64,000 bases of DNA, taken from the NCBI RefSeq assembly GCF_029227915.1, contig NC_079883.1, positions 19,222,001-19,286,000 of the forward strand, in the 5' to 3' direction. Below the pieces are notes generated by a model that searched no databases, was not told the origin of the DNA, and saw only the letters and a list, made by a program, of their open reading frames with translations. This document shows, piece after piece, positions 13,401-25,400 of the stretch. The number at the start of each line of letters is the position of its first letter. Position 1 is the stretch's first letter. The position numbers and the translations under genes were made by a program. The DNA comes from Hydractinia symbiolongicarpus (lineage: Eukaryota > Cnidaria > Hydrozoa > Anthoathecata > Hydractiniidae).

Positions 13401-16400
13401 GTTCAGGTCTTGGTGCACCTAAAAAGTTTCTAGCAGACAATGGTGGGGAATTCGGAAATGACCAATACATAGACATGTGTGGAAATTTGAATATTAAGGT
13501 TGCTTACACTGCAGCTGAGAGTCCTTGGCAAAATGGTTTATGCGAAAGAAATCACGCTGTTGTAGATAGACGCTTTGGAAAATACTAGAATATAACCCTA
13601 ATTTGACAGTGGAAAAAGCCTTGCCGTGGGCCATCAATGCGAAGAACTGTCTCCAGATGTGGAATGGGTTTTCCTAATATCAATTTGTGTTTGGCCAAAA
13701 CCCAAACTTGCCAAATATAATGACAGATTCATCTCCAGCAATGGAAGGCTCAACTATCAGCCATACCTTTGCCAATTATCTCAGTGCTTTGCACTCAGCA
13801 AGGCAAGCCTACATCGAAGCTGAGTCATCAGAGAAGATACGAAGAGCTCTAAGATACAAAGTGAGAGCTAATTCTGAACACTTTGACACTGGTTGCAAGG
13901 TGTACTATAAGTGAGATGACTCTAACAAATGGAGAGGTCCAGGTGTTGTTATCTGTCAAAATAGAAAAATTGTTTTCGTCTGCCATGTTAATGTATATGT
14001 AAGTGTGTCAACAAATTGTTTGGTGAAATGTGGTCAAGAAATAGCAAATGCTGAAAAGGCTGCTATTTCTGAAAATTAGCCAGCTTCAGATTTCAGAAAA
14101 GAAAAGCCAGATGACTGTGAAGAAGATGAGATTCGCATACCTTCTACAGAAGAAAATCAAATCGATGATCCTAATGACTTCACAACAATCTATCAAAGAG
14201 CAAGTGCAGATACCAATACAGAACGAGCAGGTTCTGATCATTGGATTGAAGGCAAAGTACTAGGATGTGCAGAAAAGGCCACTGGCAAATATTCATTATG
14301 GATGAACATATGAAATGCCAATGAAGAGCAGCTCACTTGTCTTGATTTTGAACAAGTGAGACAGTGGGAAAATTGAATTACGATGAAGAACAAATGAAAG
14401 AGGTGGATGTTGCTTTTGTGCCTATTGAACAACATGACAAGAAAAATGTGATTGCTGCCAAGGAAAGAGAGATCCAGACCTGTAAAGATTTTCTGTGTTT
14501 GAGGAAGCGCCTGACAATAGGCAAAAAGCAATATCAACAACTTGGGTGATCACCAAGAAGGCAGTTAAAAACAAGTGTTTCATTACAGCCAGACTCTTCG
14601 CCCATGAATTCGAAGAGGATCAATCATCACAAGGAGACTCACCTACAATTCTCAAAAGTACCCTACGCATATTGCTGGCTGGATATTAAAGGGTGGTATT
14701 GTAAAACAACTAATGTTAAGACTGCTTTCCTTCAAGGTTCAAAAATCGGACTAGATGTTTACTTGGCTCTGGAAACTAAAAAAGGTTGTCTATAGACTTA
14801 ATGATGCTGCATGAATCATTGTTATACACTTGGATGGGATTTTTTTACTCCGGATGTGCTTCTTTTAAAAACTGTGTTATCTCAAATCTGCGAGAGATGT
14901 TTGAGATTGGTAAAACTGAAGAACACTGCTTCAAATACATTGGATTGAACATACAACACAGGAAATGGTACGACAGTGTGTCAAACAGAATTTGTATCAG
15001 GCATGCAGCCCCTTTCTCTCTTTGCTTATCGCAAAGCTATGAAGTGTTCAGGACTGACCAAATTGCCAAGCTTAGAAGTGTAATTGGACAAGCAAATTGG
15101 ATTGCAATTCAAACTAGACCAGATATATGTTATGATGTTCTTGACCTCAGCATATGCATCAATCATAATCCAGAGGTGAGACATATCATCCAAGCCAACA
15201 AAATAATCAGAAAAATCAAAGCAGATGATTATCACTTGGTGTATCCAGCACTTGGTAGCAACGATAACCTCAAACTTGCTTTTTTTTCAGATGCATCTCA
15301 TGCGAATTTTCCAGATGGTGCATCTAGTGCAGGAGGACACGTCATCTTTCTTGTTGGGGAGAGGAACAGCTGTATCCTCAATTGGTGTTCCAAGAAAATA
15401 AAAAGAGTTGTTAGAAGTTCAACAGCTGCAGAAAGTCTTGCACTATCAGAAGCTTTGGATGATGTTATTTATGTCAGAGAAATATTGTGTGAATTATTAC
15501 AACTTGGTGTGATGGAAATACCTGTGGAAGCTAATATTGAGAACAGGAATTTACATGGACTAATCTATTCAACAAAGGTTATCAGTGAGAAAAGATTACA
15601 AATTGAAGATGCAGCGATTAAAAAAATGTTGTCCCGAAAAGAGATAACAAAATCAAATGGGTCAGAAGCTATAACCTGTGCTAAGCTGTATACTGACTAG
15701 ATATGACCATAGTTTATTTTAAACTGTTGACTAGATATCACTCAGTCAAAGTTGCATTATTTTTTACTTTATCAAAGTTATGTTATTTACGAACATTTCC
15801 ATACAGACACTCACACAGAAGAAGAGAATTGGAGGAGTGTGTTAGACTGTACATTTATGTATTGTTGTGTTATATTTTAGATACTGTACTAACAATAACT
15901 GGCGGGTGTCCTAAATATTATTAACACAATCAACGGGTGTTTATTCCTGTTTCACACATTGGGGCATTATTGTTGGATTGAAGATCTATCAAGACTTGTC
16001 TTATCCCAAATAAACACCGCTACAGGAAATATATATGTCGACGTTGTTTAAGATATTTTCATTCAAACAGTGCGTTTTAAAAACATATGATTACCTGCAA
16101 GGGACGAATGATATTAGGCGAGAAGAAAGAATAAAACCAGAGTACAACGTTCTCGGTCATTTTCTGCTTAGCAGGCTCAGCTTACTTGCTCCTGATACTC
16201 CATACAGTTTGTGCTGTACTATGCATTAACAAACACACCTTATTAAGTGCAAACTTTCGGAGGCTGTTCCAGCATTAGGATTACGTGATTAGGCAGGAAG
16301 ACAGCCCACCTTCTCACTGATCCGTGGTCTCACGGTGTGTCCACCGCAAGACAATTCTAGTAAAGGTCTGACTTGATATTTATATAGTCAATTTTACGCC

Positions 16401-19400
16401 AACATTACTTGTGGTGCAACCCATCACTATAGATGACAGGTACAAATTTTGAACTCAAAATCACCCAAAACATTTAATACACACAAATACACAATTCACA
16501 ATTTTTGGTTTTGCTACACGTTTTTGTGTATTAAGAATGAGGAATTAAAAAATAAAGCTATTTCATGTTATACTGTCTTTTAACGTCTTAATAATACTAC
16601 CCCAATCCTAAACCACACTTGTCTCCTTGTCAATCATCTTAACATCCGAATATTGATGAGAATTAAAATAGAAAAGCATTTTCTGATGATGTTGAATATT
16701 ATTTGGTATTGCTGAAATAAACCTGGGTCAACAACCACAAAGAATGTAATCCATGTCCACCACTAATACTCAAATCCAGCAATGGTTGTTTCCTTTAATC
16801 CAACTTTTCATCTGCAATAACGTCATCCACAAAAAAATGAACCCCACAACCTCACATTTCTTTACTAAAAATTCCAATGACTTCAAACAAATTATTACCG
16901 GGTTCTATACCGAAAAACATAAGCATCAGTCCCCAACCACTTTATTTCCAAATACGTCTTCGACTTCAAAGTAAAACACAAAACCACAATATATTCAAAA
17001 CAACCTTTAAAATCACTGGTCAACAAATCCAAAACCAACTTAGTTTTACAACAACCCGTCGGTCCTACAAAAAATGCCGTACAAGGATCCTTCACAAACA
17101 TTTTAATACAAAAGATTTAGAATGTTCCACCCTTAATATTAATTTGTGCGTTCATATACAAAAACATTTGTGCATTCATCTTCCCCTTCCCCTCAACAGC
17201 CTTCTCTATCTGCAAAGTAACACCTTTTGAAGCATTCTCCCCCTTCTACCACTTCTAAGAATTTATCATTGTCAGTAGTTCTAAAATCAATCCACAACGC
17301 AAACGTACTCGTATAATAACCACCCATATCCATTCCTCTCAACAACATTTTCTCTGCACATTTCCATACTCCTGTAAGCAACCACTAGGTAAATGTTTAC
17401 TCTCCTCTTCCAACTGATAATAACTCTTAAGATAGAACTATACAGTTAATTTGGATGGCCCTCCACTGTTACACTCACCTTATTGATCTGAGGATTGTAA
17501 AACTTCTCACTATCCATACCATACCTATCTTCATCCTCAAACAAAATCATCATATCCTTCAACGATTTAAAGGGTGTATTAAAACCAAAAATTCCAAACA
17601 CTTTTAGCCTTATTCACAACCACCATCCTATGTCTCAACACCCTATCATACAAAATAGCAGTGTCTGTGCAATTCTTCCTAACCTTGTAAGTCAATCTCT
17701 CTGATAATCTAGATTGACAGAAGGACATTGTACTCTCAACCAATTCAAAATCAATGGAATACGGAAGGTCTTCCCAAAAACTTTACAAAGCTGATTCTCC
17801 TCCTCATTTGTCTTAATAGCATCCTTTTCACCCTCCCTTAACTTTCTTAAATTCTCACTACAAATACCCTGGCGAATCCTGTCACCTCCCTGCCCACTTG
17901 TCATCCATAAATCCCCAACACATCAGCTTATTAAATCACCAATAGACACAAGTTCATGTGACTATCTTAACGAAAATTTTCTTAACAATCTCCCTACCCA
18001 ATTTATTAACAACGGTTGCATTACCATCCTTGCTCTTAAAATTAATATTAAACAATAATCTCCACGTACCTTAAACAACAACATCATCACTGGACAAATT
18101 AGGAAACATAACTGTCAGAAGTTGATTCTGGTCAATGGTACTTAGATAATTAGTGACTGATATATGCTGCTTCAAGCCTTTAATTCCATGTGGTCTCCTA
18201 AGGCTTCTCGTGGGTAGTAACTTATTCTCATACATATTTTATTTTAAAGTGAAACACAACTTCGATAGGATAATCTGTGCTAATTTTATTTTCATTACTG
18301 TCAACAATACTAGCGTTAAAACAATGAATACACATCCACAACAAACTCTTGACTGAATCTTCTCCCCACCGCCATGCTAAGTATATAAATCCCCACACCT
18401 AACTCCATCAACTAAATTATTGCAACTATTTAACTCTTCCAATCTAAATGACAAAGACCTAAGGGCATCAAAACCTCAATTATTTAGGCATAATTGTAGG
18501 TGCTTCATCATCATTCTCGGCTTAACGTCCGTTTTCCATGCTAGCATGGGTTGGACGGGGTATATTAATGACCCTCTTCCAATCTGATCTAGACTGTGTT
18601 AGATCTAAACTCAACTTCCTCTCTATTAAGTCTGTCCTTATAACCTCCTGCCAAGTCTTTCTCGGTCTGCCTCTGGGCTTTGCCCCAGGAACTATCAAGT
18701 CTCTACACTTTCTTACCCAATTATCCTCCTCCATTCTTTCCAAGTGCCCCAGCCAATTCAATCTTCTTATCTGGATAACATCTTTAATTCTACAGAGACT
18801 TAGCCTGCTTCTTAGCTCATCTGAACTCTTTCTGTCTCTCAGACTGGCATTACACATCCACCTAACCATTCTCATATCATTCCTTTCTAAACGGTCAAGA
18901 TCTTCCTGCTTCACTGCCCATGTCTCACTACCGTACAACATAACACTTCTTACACAGGCCTCATACAACCTACCTTTTACCTCAATTGACAGAACTCTGC
19001 TAGTCAATAAAGGAAGTAACTCTCTAAACTTTTTCCAAGCAGAACCTATCCTGCAAGTAACACTTCTTCCAACACCCCCTTCACTGCCCAACATATCACC
19101 TAAGTAACAGAAGTTCTTAACTATCTCTAACGAGCCACTGTTGTACATCATTAAAGCTGGAAATACTTCATTCTCTATAATCTCACCTTTGCAACGCTTG
19201 CATACAAACTGTATGCCAGCTCTTAACCTTCCACTAATACTACTGCACTTCTGCTTGGAAATAAAAAACACGATTCAAATGGAGTTAACAATTTTTACTC
19301 GCTAAATAACAAAATAGAAGGCAAAGTTTAAAATAAGTAACAAATTACACATGTAACATGAAATAAATATATTAGGAAATAAACACACACTGTAAATGTA

Positions 19401-22400
19401 AGCTAAGCCAACTACAAGTGAGAGAAAACAACTAAAACTGAGGAACAGGACAACTCCTGCGATGTGCATAGGTGAATGACTAGGTGAATTTATTACTAGC
19501 GTGTTTGACCCTGTCACTACAGGTGAAGATTGAATGACAGAAAAAAGATGTGCAGGAAACTAAACGGACTCAAGGGGAAAATTCAACTAAGTATAATACC
19601 AAAATTACAACTATTCTTTTTACATAATTAACACGGGACATCACAGTACAAAAACTAACAAATATAATGCATCTCGTACTCCACTGCAGAGCTAACTCTA
19701 CAGCAGAGCACAACCACGACAACACGAGGTCAATACAAATGACGTAACAAAATATAAATTTCAATACGTTTTCCAGAAGCAAAACTACTTTTGATATCGG
19801 CCGTTGCATTACAGCTTGAGTTCTGCTTATTTGAATGTTCAAAATTTTCACTATTCCATCCTCATCTGACACGACGCTCACAACGGCCATCGATTTCTGC
19901 TAGACAAACATGTAAACAACACACCATACCTTTTCATCTCACTTTTCCTTACTTTGGTCAAGAAGGGACCAAAACAATCTAATCTACAATAATGGGAGAT
20001 GCTTCGTTGAACCTTTCTTGCGGCTAATCAAACTTCTACATCTGGTGCACTTATAAATAATCTTTCGTGTTAAAGCATTTATATTCACGATTCAAACCCC
20101 ATAACTTTGTACTTTACTGATGGTTATTCCTCTGCCCGCATGTGCAACGTTTTAATGGGATTATCGAATAATCATCACGTATGCTGGGCTATCTTTCGGC
20201 ACTATGATAGGATGCACATGTTCTTTATTTAGGCCAGATCGCGCAATTCTTACTCCTACTCTTAATAGCCCTTGTGGATCAATAAAGGGATTAAGTTTCG
20301 ACAATTTGCTTTTAACATTGATTTTTCCAGACAATAGACCCAATTCTGTTTCGAAATATTTTTCATGTTGATAATATGTTTCACGGATGCATCGCCTGGT
20401 TTTATCTTTTTTATTCTATCTGCAAACAGAAGGATTCAAGCTATTACACGCTTCATTTTTTTCCAGCAAATGTGTTCTTAAGCGTGCTGATCAGATCATT
20501 TGTGACTAGGCAAGTGTTTACTTTCACTTTCCTAATCTCTGGGTCGTTACCGTCCACTTCTGCAGCGTGTTTGGATAGTTCCCAGCTAAACTTATCATTC
20601 CACAAGAACTCTGGTCCTCTGGTCCTCTAAACCACATTTTCAGAAGCTGTTGCTTCTGATTATCCCGATCCGATTAGCCACAAAAAATTTGAATCTTTTT
20701 GTTTTGTTTTAGTCTTTAGATATCCTAAGACGACTGGACTATCAGTGCAAAAACATTAACACATAGTAATTGCAGTTCTTGTCTCAGCAAAGAAGCTATC
20801 TTAACAGACAATGTAGCTGCTGTTAACTCTAATCGAGGCATAGATACAAATTTTAAAGGAGCAAGTCGCTCCTTACCCATAATCAAGCAAACATATACTC
20901 TTCCACTTTCATTTACTATTCTTTGGTGTGTAGCTTAGTCGTATGCAAACTCTGATGCATCAGAGAAGTAGTGGATCAAGAATTGAACAATCTTACCAAA
21001 TTTTGCTGGCTTGAAGCATCGCGGTATTCTAAATCCTTCAAGAAGTCGGATACTGTTTTTCCATATGTTCCAGGCATTACAATTGTCTTCAGGAACTGGG
21101 TCATCCCAATTTACGTTCATGCTGCACAGTTCTTAAAGGATCATTTTTTCCTCTAATTAGAGATGGAGCTAAAAATCCCAAAGGATTATACAATGTGCTC
21201 TCTTTCAGGTCAATCTTAAATTTGAAGCAATACATTTCAATATCCCATATGATACCTAACGTACTATCGGACGGCAAAAACGTATCTCCAGGCTTTAATT
21301 CACAATCAGTAAAACCTGTTTTCTTATCATCTTCAGGTATAGACAACAGCACTTCTTTATTGTTACTGACAAAACCTCCCGCCTTACACATAGAAGTGAC
21401 GTTTTTCAATAAATAGATTATCTTTTGACTTCAGCATGTCATCGACATAAAAATTCTTCAATAACATTTCTGCTGCATCAACGCCCAAATCTGTCTTGAT
21501 TATCTAAGGCAGTCTTTTTTTTATCTAAGACATTCATTTCGTATTCCACCGGCTTGGTCATTTCTTTATCGCGTTTGTCCCAACAAAAAATTCTCTAAAA
21601 CGATCTTTGGTGTTTTGTGAGAAACACCTGGAAGTACAGAGATTCGATATCAGCCATGACTGCTATGGTTCCTTCTCTAAATTTCCTTATAAACTGCGTG
21701 ATGGGGGATAGACTTCCCAGGCAGTGCAGGCAGAACAGCTTTTCTTGCATAGCCTTTATCTGTAATGTTCTTCATGAACTGACATCAAAGTTCATTAAAA
21801 CATGCAAGAAAAAAATAAACAAATACTCGACCCTGATCGATAAACTGAACTTGTCCATAATAATAATCAAGACTCTAATATGACAGGAGGGAAATGGTAG
21901 TGATGAGTTTACGAAGATAAGGGATGAATACATTAGGATTACTAGGATAATAAGTAAAGAAAGTATTAAGTCAAAAAACGATCGAATGAGGCTGATATGG
22001 AAAAAAATGGAGGGCAGAATGATCTTTATTAACTGTTTTTATATAAATGAATAAGAAGTTGAAGAGGATTTATTATGTGGTTGGTGGGTAATGAAAGGGT
22101 TTATCGGTAGTGGATAAGTTTGCGAGGGCAGCTGGTGTTAGTAGGGATGATGCAACATCCCAAATTTACTTACCCTGAATAAAGACCAAGACCAAATTCA
22201 TCATATCACTTATTCCTAAAACTAAACGAAATCCATCAAGCTGACCTCTTTACCTTCCTCACAACAAATATAAAAGGAAAACACACAAATACGCTCTGTG
22301 TTTTTTTGATGTTGCATCCAGATACAAAGCAGCGTACAGTAGACCTCTGTTAATTCGAACACGCAAGGCACTAAATTATTTGTTCAAATTAACGAATGTT

Positions 22401-25400
22401 CGGATTATCAGAAGTTCAGAAAAAACAAGAAATTTAATAAACGTTTAAAGGTTTTATGCTAATATTACTTTATTACTTAACGGATACTAACATGTTTTGA
22501 TGTTGTACTGTAAAATACAAAGCCCGAGGTCAAACGTACATACTGATCTTGCTAGGTCTGTGCCTTTGCCTGAGGGCTATACCCAAGGCACCAGGAAGAT
22601 AAAAAGGCATGGTCGATTTTGATACTTTTCGAGTTCAAGATCGTTCGATTTTAAACTTTTGTAAGTACTCAAAACAAATTCGAATCATCTTTCATATAAA
22701 TTAAACTTTTATATTTTTTGTGTGCTATGAAAATGTTTTTTATTTGTTTACGTTTTTATGTTACCATTTTAATAATGACTTCCAAAACCGGTTAGTATGG
22801 CTTCATACAAAGACTGTTAAAATAAACCGTAAACCAATTAAATCATCAGATTTTTCATACTAACCGGTTTTTTGTATCAGACAAGTAATAAAACTTTTTT
22901 ATCTTTTAACATTGTTCGACTTAGTAGAGTTCGAATTAAGCAGCTCAAAATATAAGACTTAACCAAACTCAAGGGACTTGGTAATTTGTTCGAAATAGTT
23001 CGAATTAAGCGGCAATCAATTAATGAACGTCTACTGTACCAACTTACCTCAAAAACAGCAAAGGAGACAATGGCTGCACCAAAGAGGTGATCCCAAACAA
23101 CATAGAAGTCAGGGTATTGCTGAAAGGTTTAATAGGAGGTTAGCGGAGAGATTGTTTAGTCATCAGTATAGGAAAGAGATGGAAAATGGTGGAAAGAGGA
23201 ATGTTAAGTGGATTGGAAAGAGGAATGTTGAGTGGGTGGCGAGGTTGCAGGGTTTGGTTCATGGTATTAATGAGGATAAGGCTACACTTATTGAAATGAA
23301 ACTTGTTGATGCTGTTAAGTTGGATAGTATTTATCAGGGTTTTTTATTGCTAAAGATGCATGGTTAGGTGTTGTTAGATGCGGGTACCTCTGTGAGATAT
23401 TTGTATAAAGCTGGTAGGGTGGTAGGAGGAGGACGATAGATCTAAATTGGTCAGTGGATGTGTATAAAACGGGGATGAAGTGAAGAGGTATTTTGTGAGG
23501 GAGGAGTTGTTGGTCATTTAGTTGTAACTAGGCTATTTGTTGTTTTTCAGGTAGTTTTTGTTGTTGTTTTTGTATTTTTAATGTGTTTTGTTGGTTACCT
23601 AGTTTGTAACCTAGTTGGGAATTGTTGGTAGCTAGTTGGTTAGTTGTTAAATGATTGAGTATTTAATTTTTTTTTTTTAAATGCAAATTTGTTTGTTGGA
23701 CTTTCGTGTTTTTTTGAGATTTTAGGGATTAATAAAAGGGATGGAAGATTTTGTTGATATTTGCTGTGGTGATAGTGTGAAAGATAAATTGCCTGTGTTA
23801 ATGGTGGTGGTGCGAAGCAATATCTCGGGAAACATTATATGGAAGAACAGATTAGTGCTTTGTCGGTAGATGGTGTTGAGAAGCCTCATTCACAGTATGA
23901 GTTCAGATTGGGGGCCGAGATGGTGAAATCATTGGGGAAAACAATTATTAGCTTTTATTCAAGTGTTGTTTCATATGTTCTTGATTTGAGTGATAGTAAG
24001 TTAAAGGATGATCTTGGAAATGATCTCTTTTTGAATGCAGCTTTTCAGAGAGTTCGTGTGACATGTATTATAACATTGGTTCCTATCTGGCACCTTTAAG
24101 TGTTGGTGTGATAACCGGAAAACATTATCTAATAAAATCCTGGAGTGATGAAGATGGAAACAGTGACAAAGAAAGAAAAGAATTTAAAAAAAGTGTAACA
24201 GAAGAAGAAACTTGCTGAATTTAATCAGAAAAGGAAGGTGGAGATCTTGGGGGCTGTGGAACATATTAAGAAAAGGGAGGTAGAATATGAGAGGGATAAT
24301 GGTTATCTTGTTTATTTGGTGCGTTGTGTTGCAGGAGTCCACACAGGAAAAATCCAATCTAGTTCATGAAATTGAATAAAAATCCCTATGTAAATGAGTG
24401 AAGAAGAATGACCTCTATAATGCCACCATTGTTAATGTGTGAAGAAGAATGACCTCTATAATGCCCCCGTTGTTAGTGGATTAAGTATAGGTTATGCGAT
24501 GTTGCTAAAAAATCTTTTTAAGGTCACTGGACCGAATTTAGGTAAAATGGATTCTCCGACTTTGTCAAATTGGTTGGGATTGTCGCTGTGTCCATGTTTA
24601 CGAAGGAATTTCTTGTCAAGCAGGAGATTATTCCAGATAATGTGTAGATAATAAAATGTTGATTTATTTTGGTCATATGGTTGTTGATCACCAGCATGAT
24701 TTTAATGGATAAAATTAGGGTCAAGAAGATTATTGCCGATAACCCAACTCCCTTGAATAGTAACTGTGTGTTGAGGATTATTAGGGATAACCCACCAAGC
24801 CCTAATATTATTCTTATTGTGGATACCATAAAAAGGTATGTAAGTCCTGAGATTATTCGTGCAGCTGTTAAGGATTATACTATAAATAAGAAAGATGCTA
24901 GATTATTTGTTAAGTCTACCGTTTCTCAGTATATTGATGGTATTGGTTTGTGGGTGCATTGTGAACATGATTCAAGTATAGTTACAAGGGTAATACTACG
25001 TTTTTAAAGTGTGTATGCGATATAAACAAAAATATTGAATTTAAAGCTAAGGGCAATTTGCCTAACTATATTTTGAAGAAGTATGACAAGGATCTTGGGA
25101 AACACTTCATACATTTTGATATTTCCATGCCTACCTTTTCTAGCGATGGAATTACCCCAGTAGACATAAATGCATCACATAATGATTTTCGTCTTGAGTT
25201 GTCATTGAATAATTTAAGCAAAATAAATAAATAATTATGTAGTTTTTGTAGATTCGGAAGACGCTAGCATAACACTCAGCACACCAGACATAATTAAAAA
25301 ATAAAACATATGCTCATGATGGGAAAAGAACCGTTTTGACTGTTAGTTGTGAGGGTAAAAAGATCATGTTTTATCTGTCTAATAAACACGTATCAAGTTG

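Larger units (their letters stand above)
11621..15956 (+). mobile_element. Ty1/copia (GalEa-like) LTR retrotransposon, decayed
   Basis: Two direct LTRs (115 and 117 bp) that begin TGTTAGACTG and end in CA bound gag, integrase, RT and RNase H remnants in copia order. A primer-binding-site-like TGATAGCAGAGG follows the left LTR. A purine tract AGAGAATTGGAGGAG precedes the right LTR. The element sits inside the Polinton polymerase sequence. The flanks CATAT and CATTG are only a partial target duplication. Confidence 0.88.

Noticed and set aside
18522-19271. 249-codon minus ORF taken as an independent gene
   Set aside because: It is the C-terminal part of the RTE polyprotein in a 5'-truncated copy; the first few codons come from flanking DNA.
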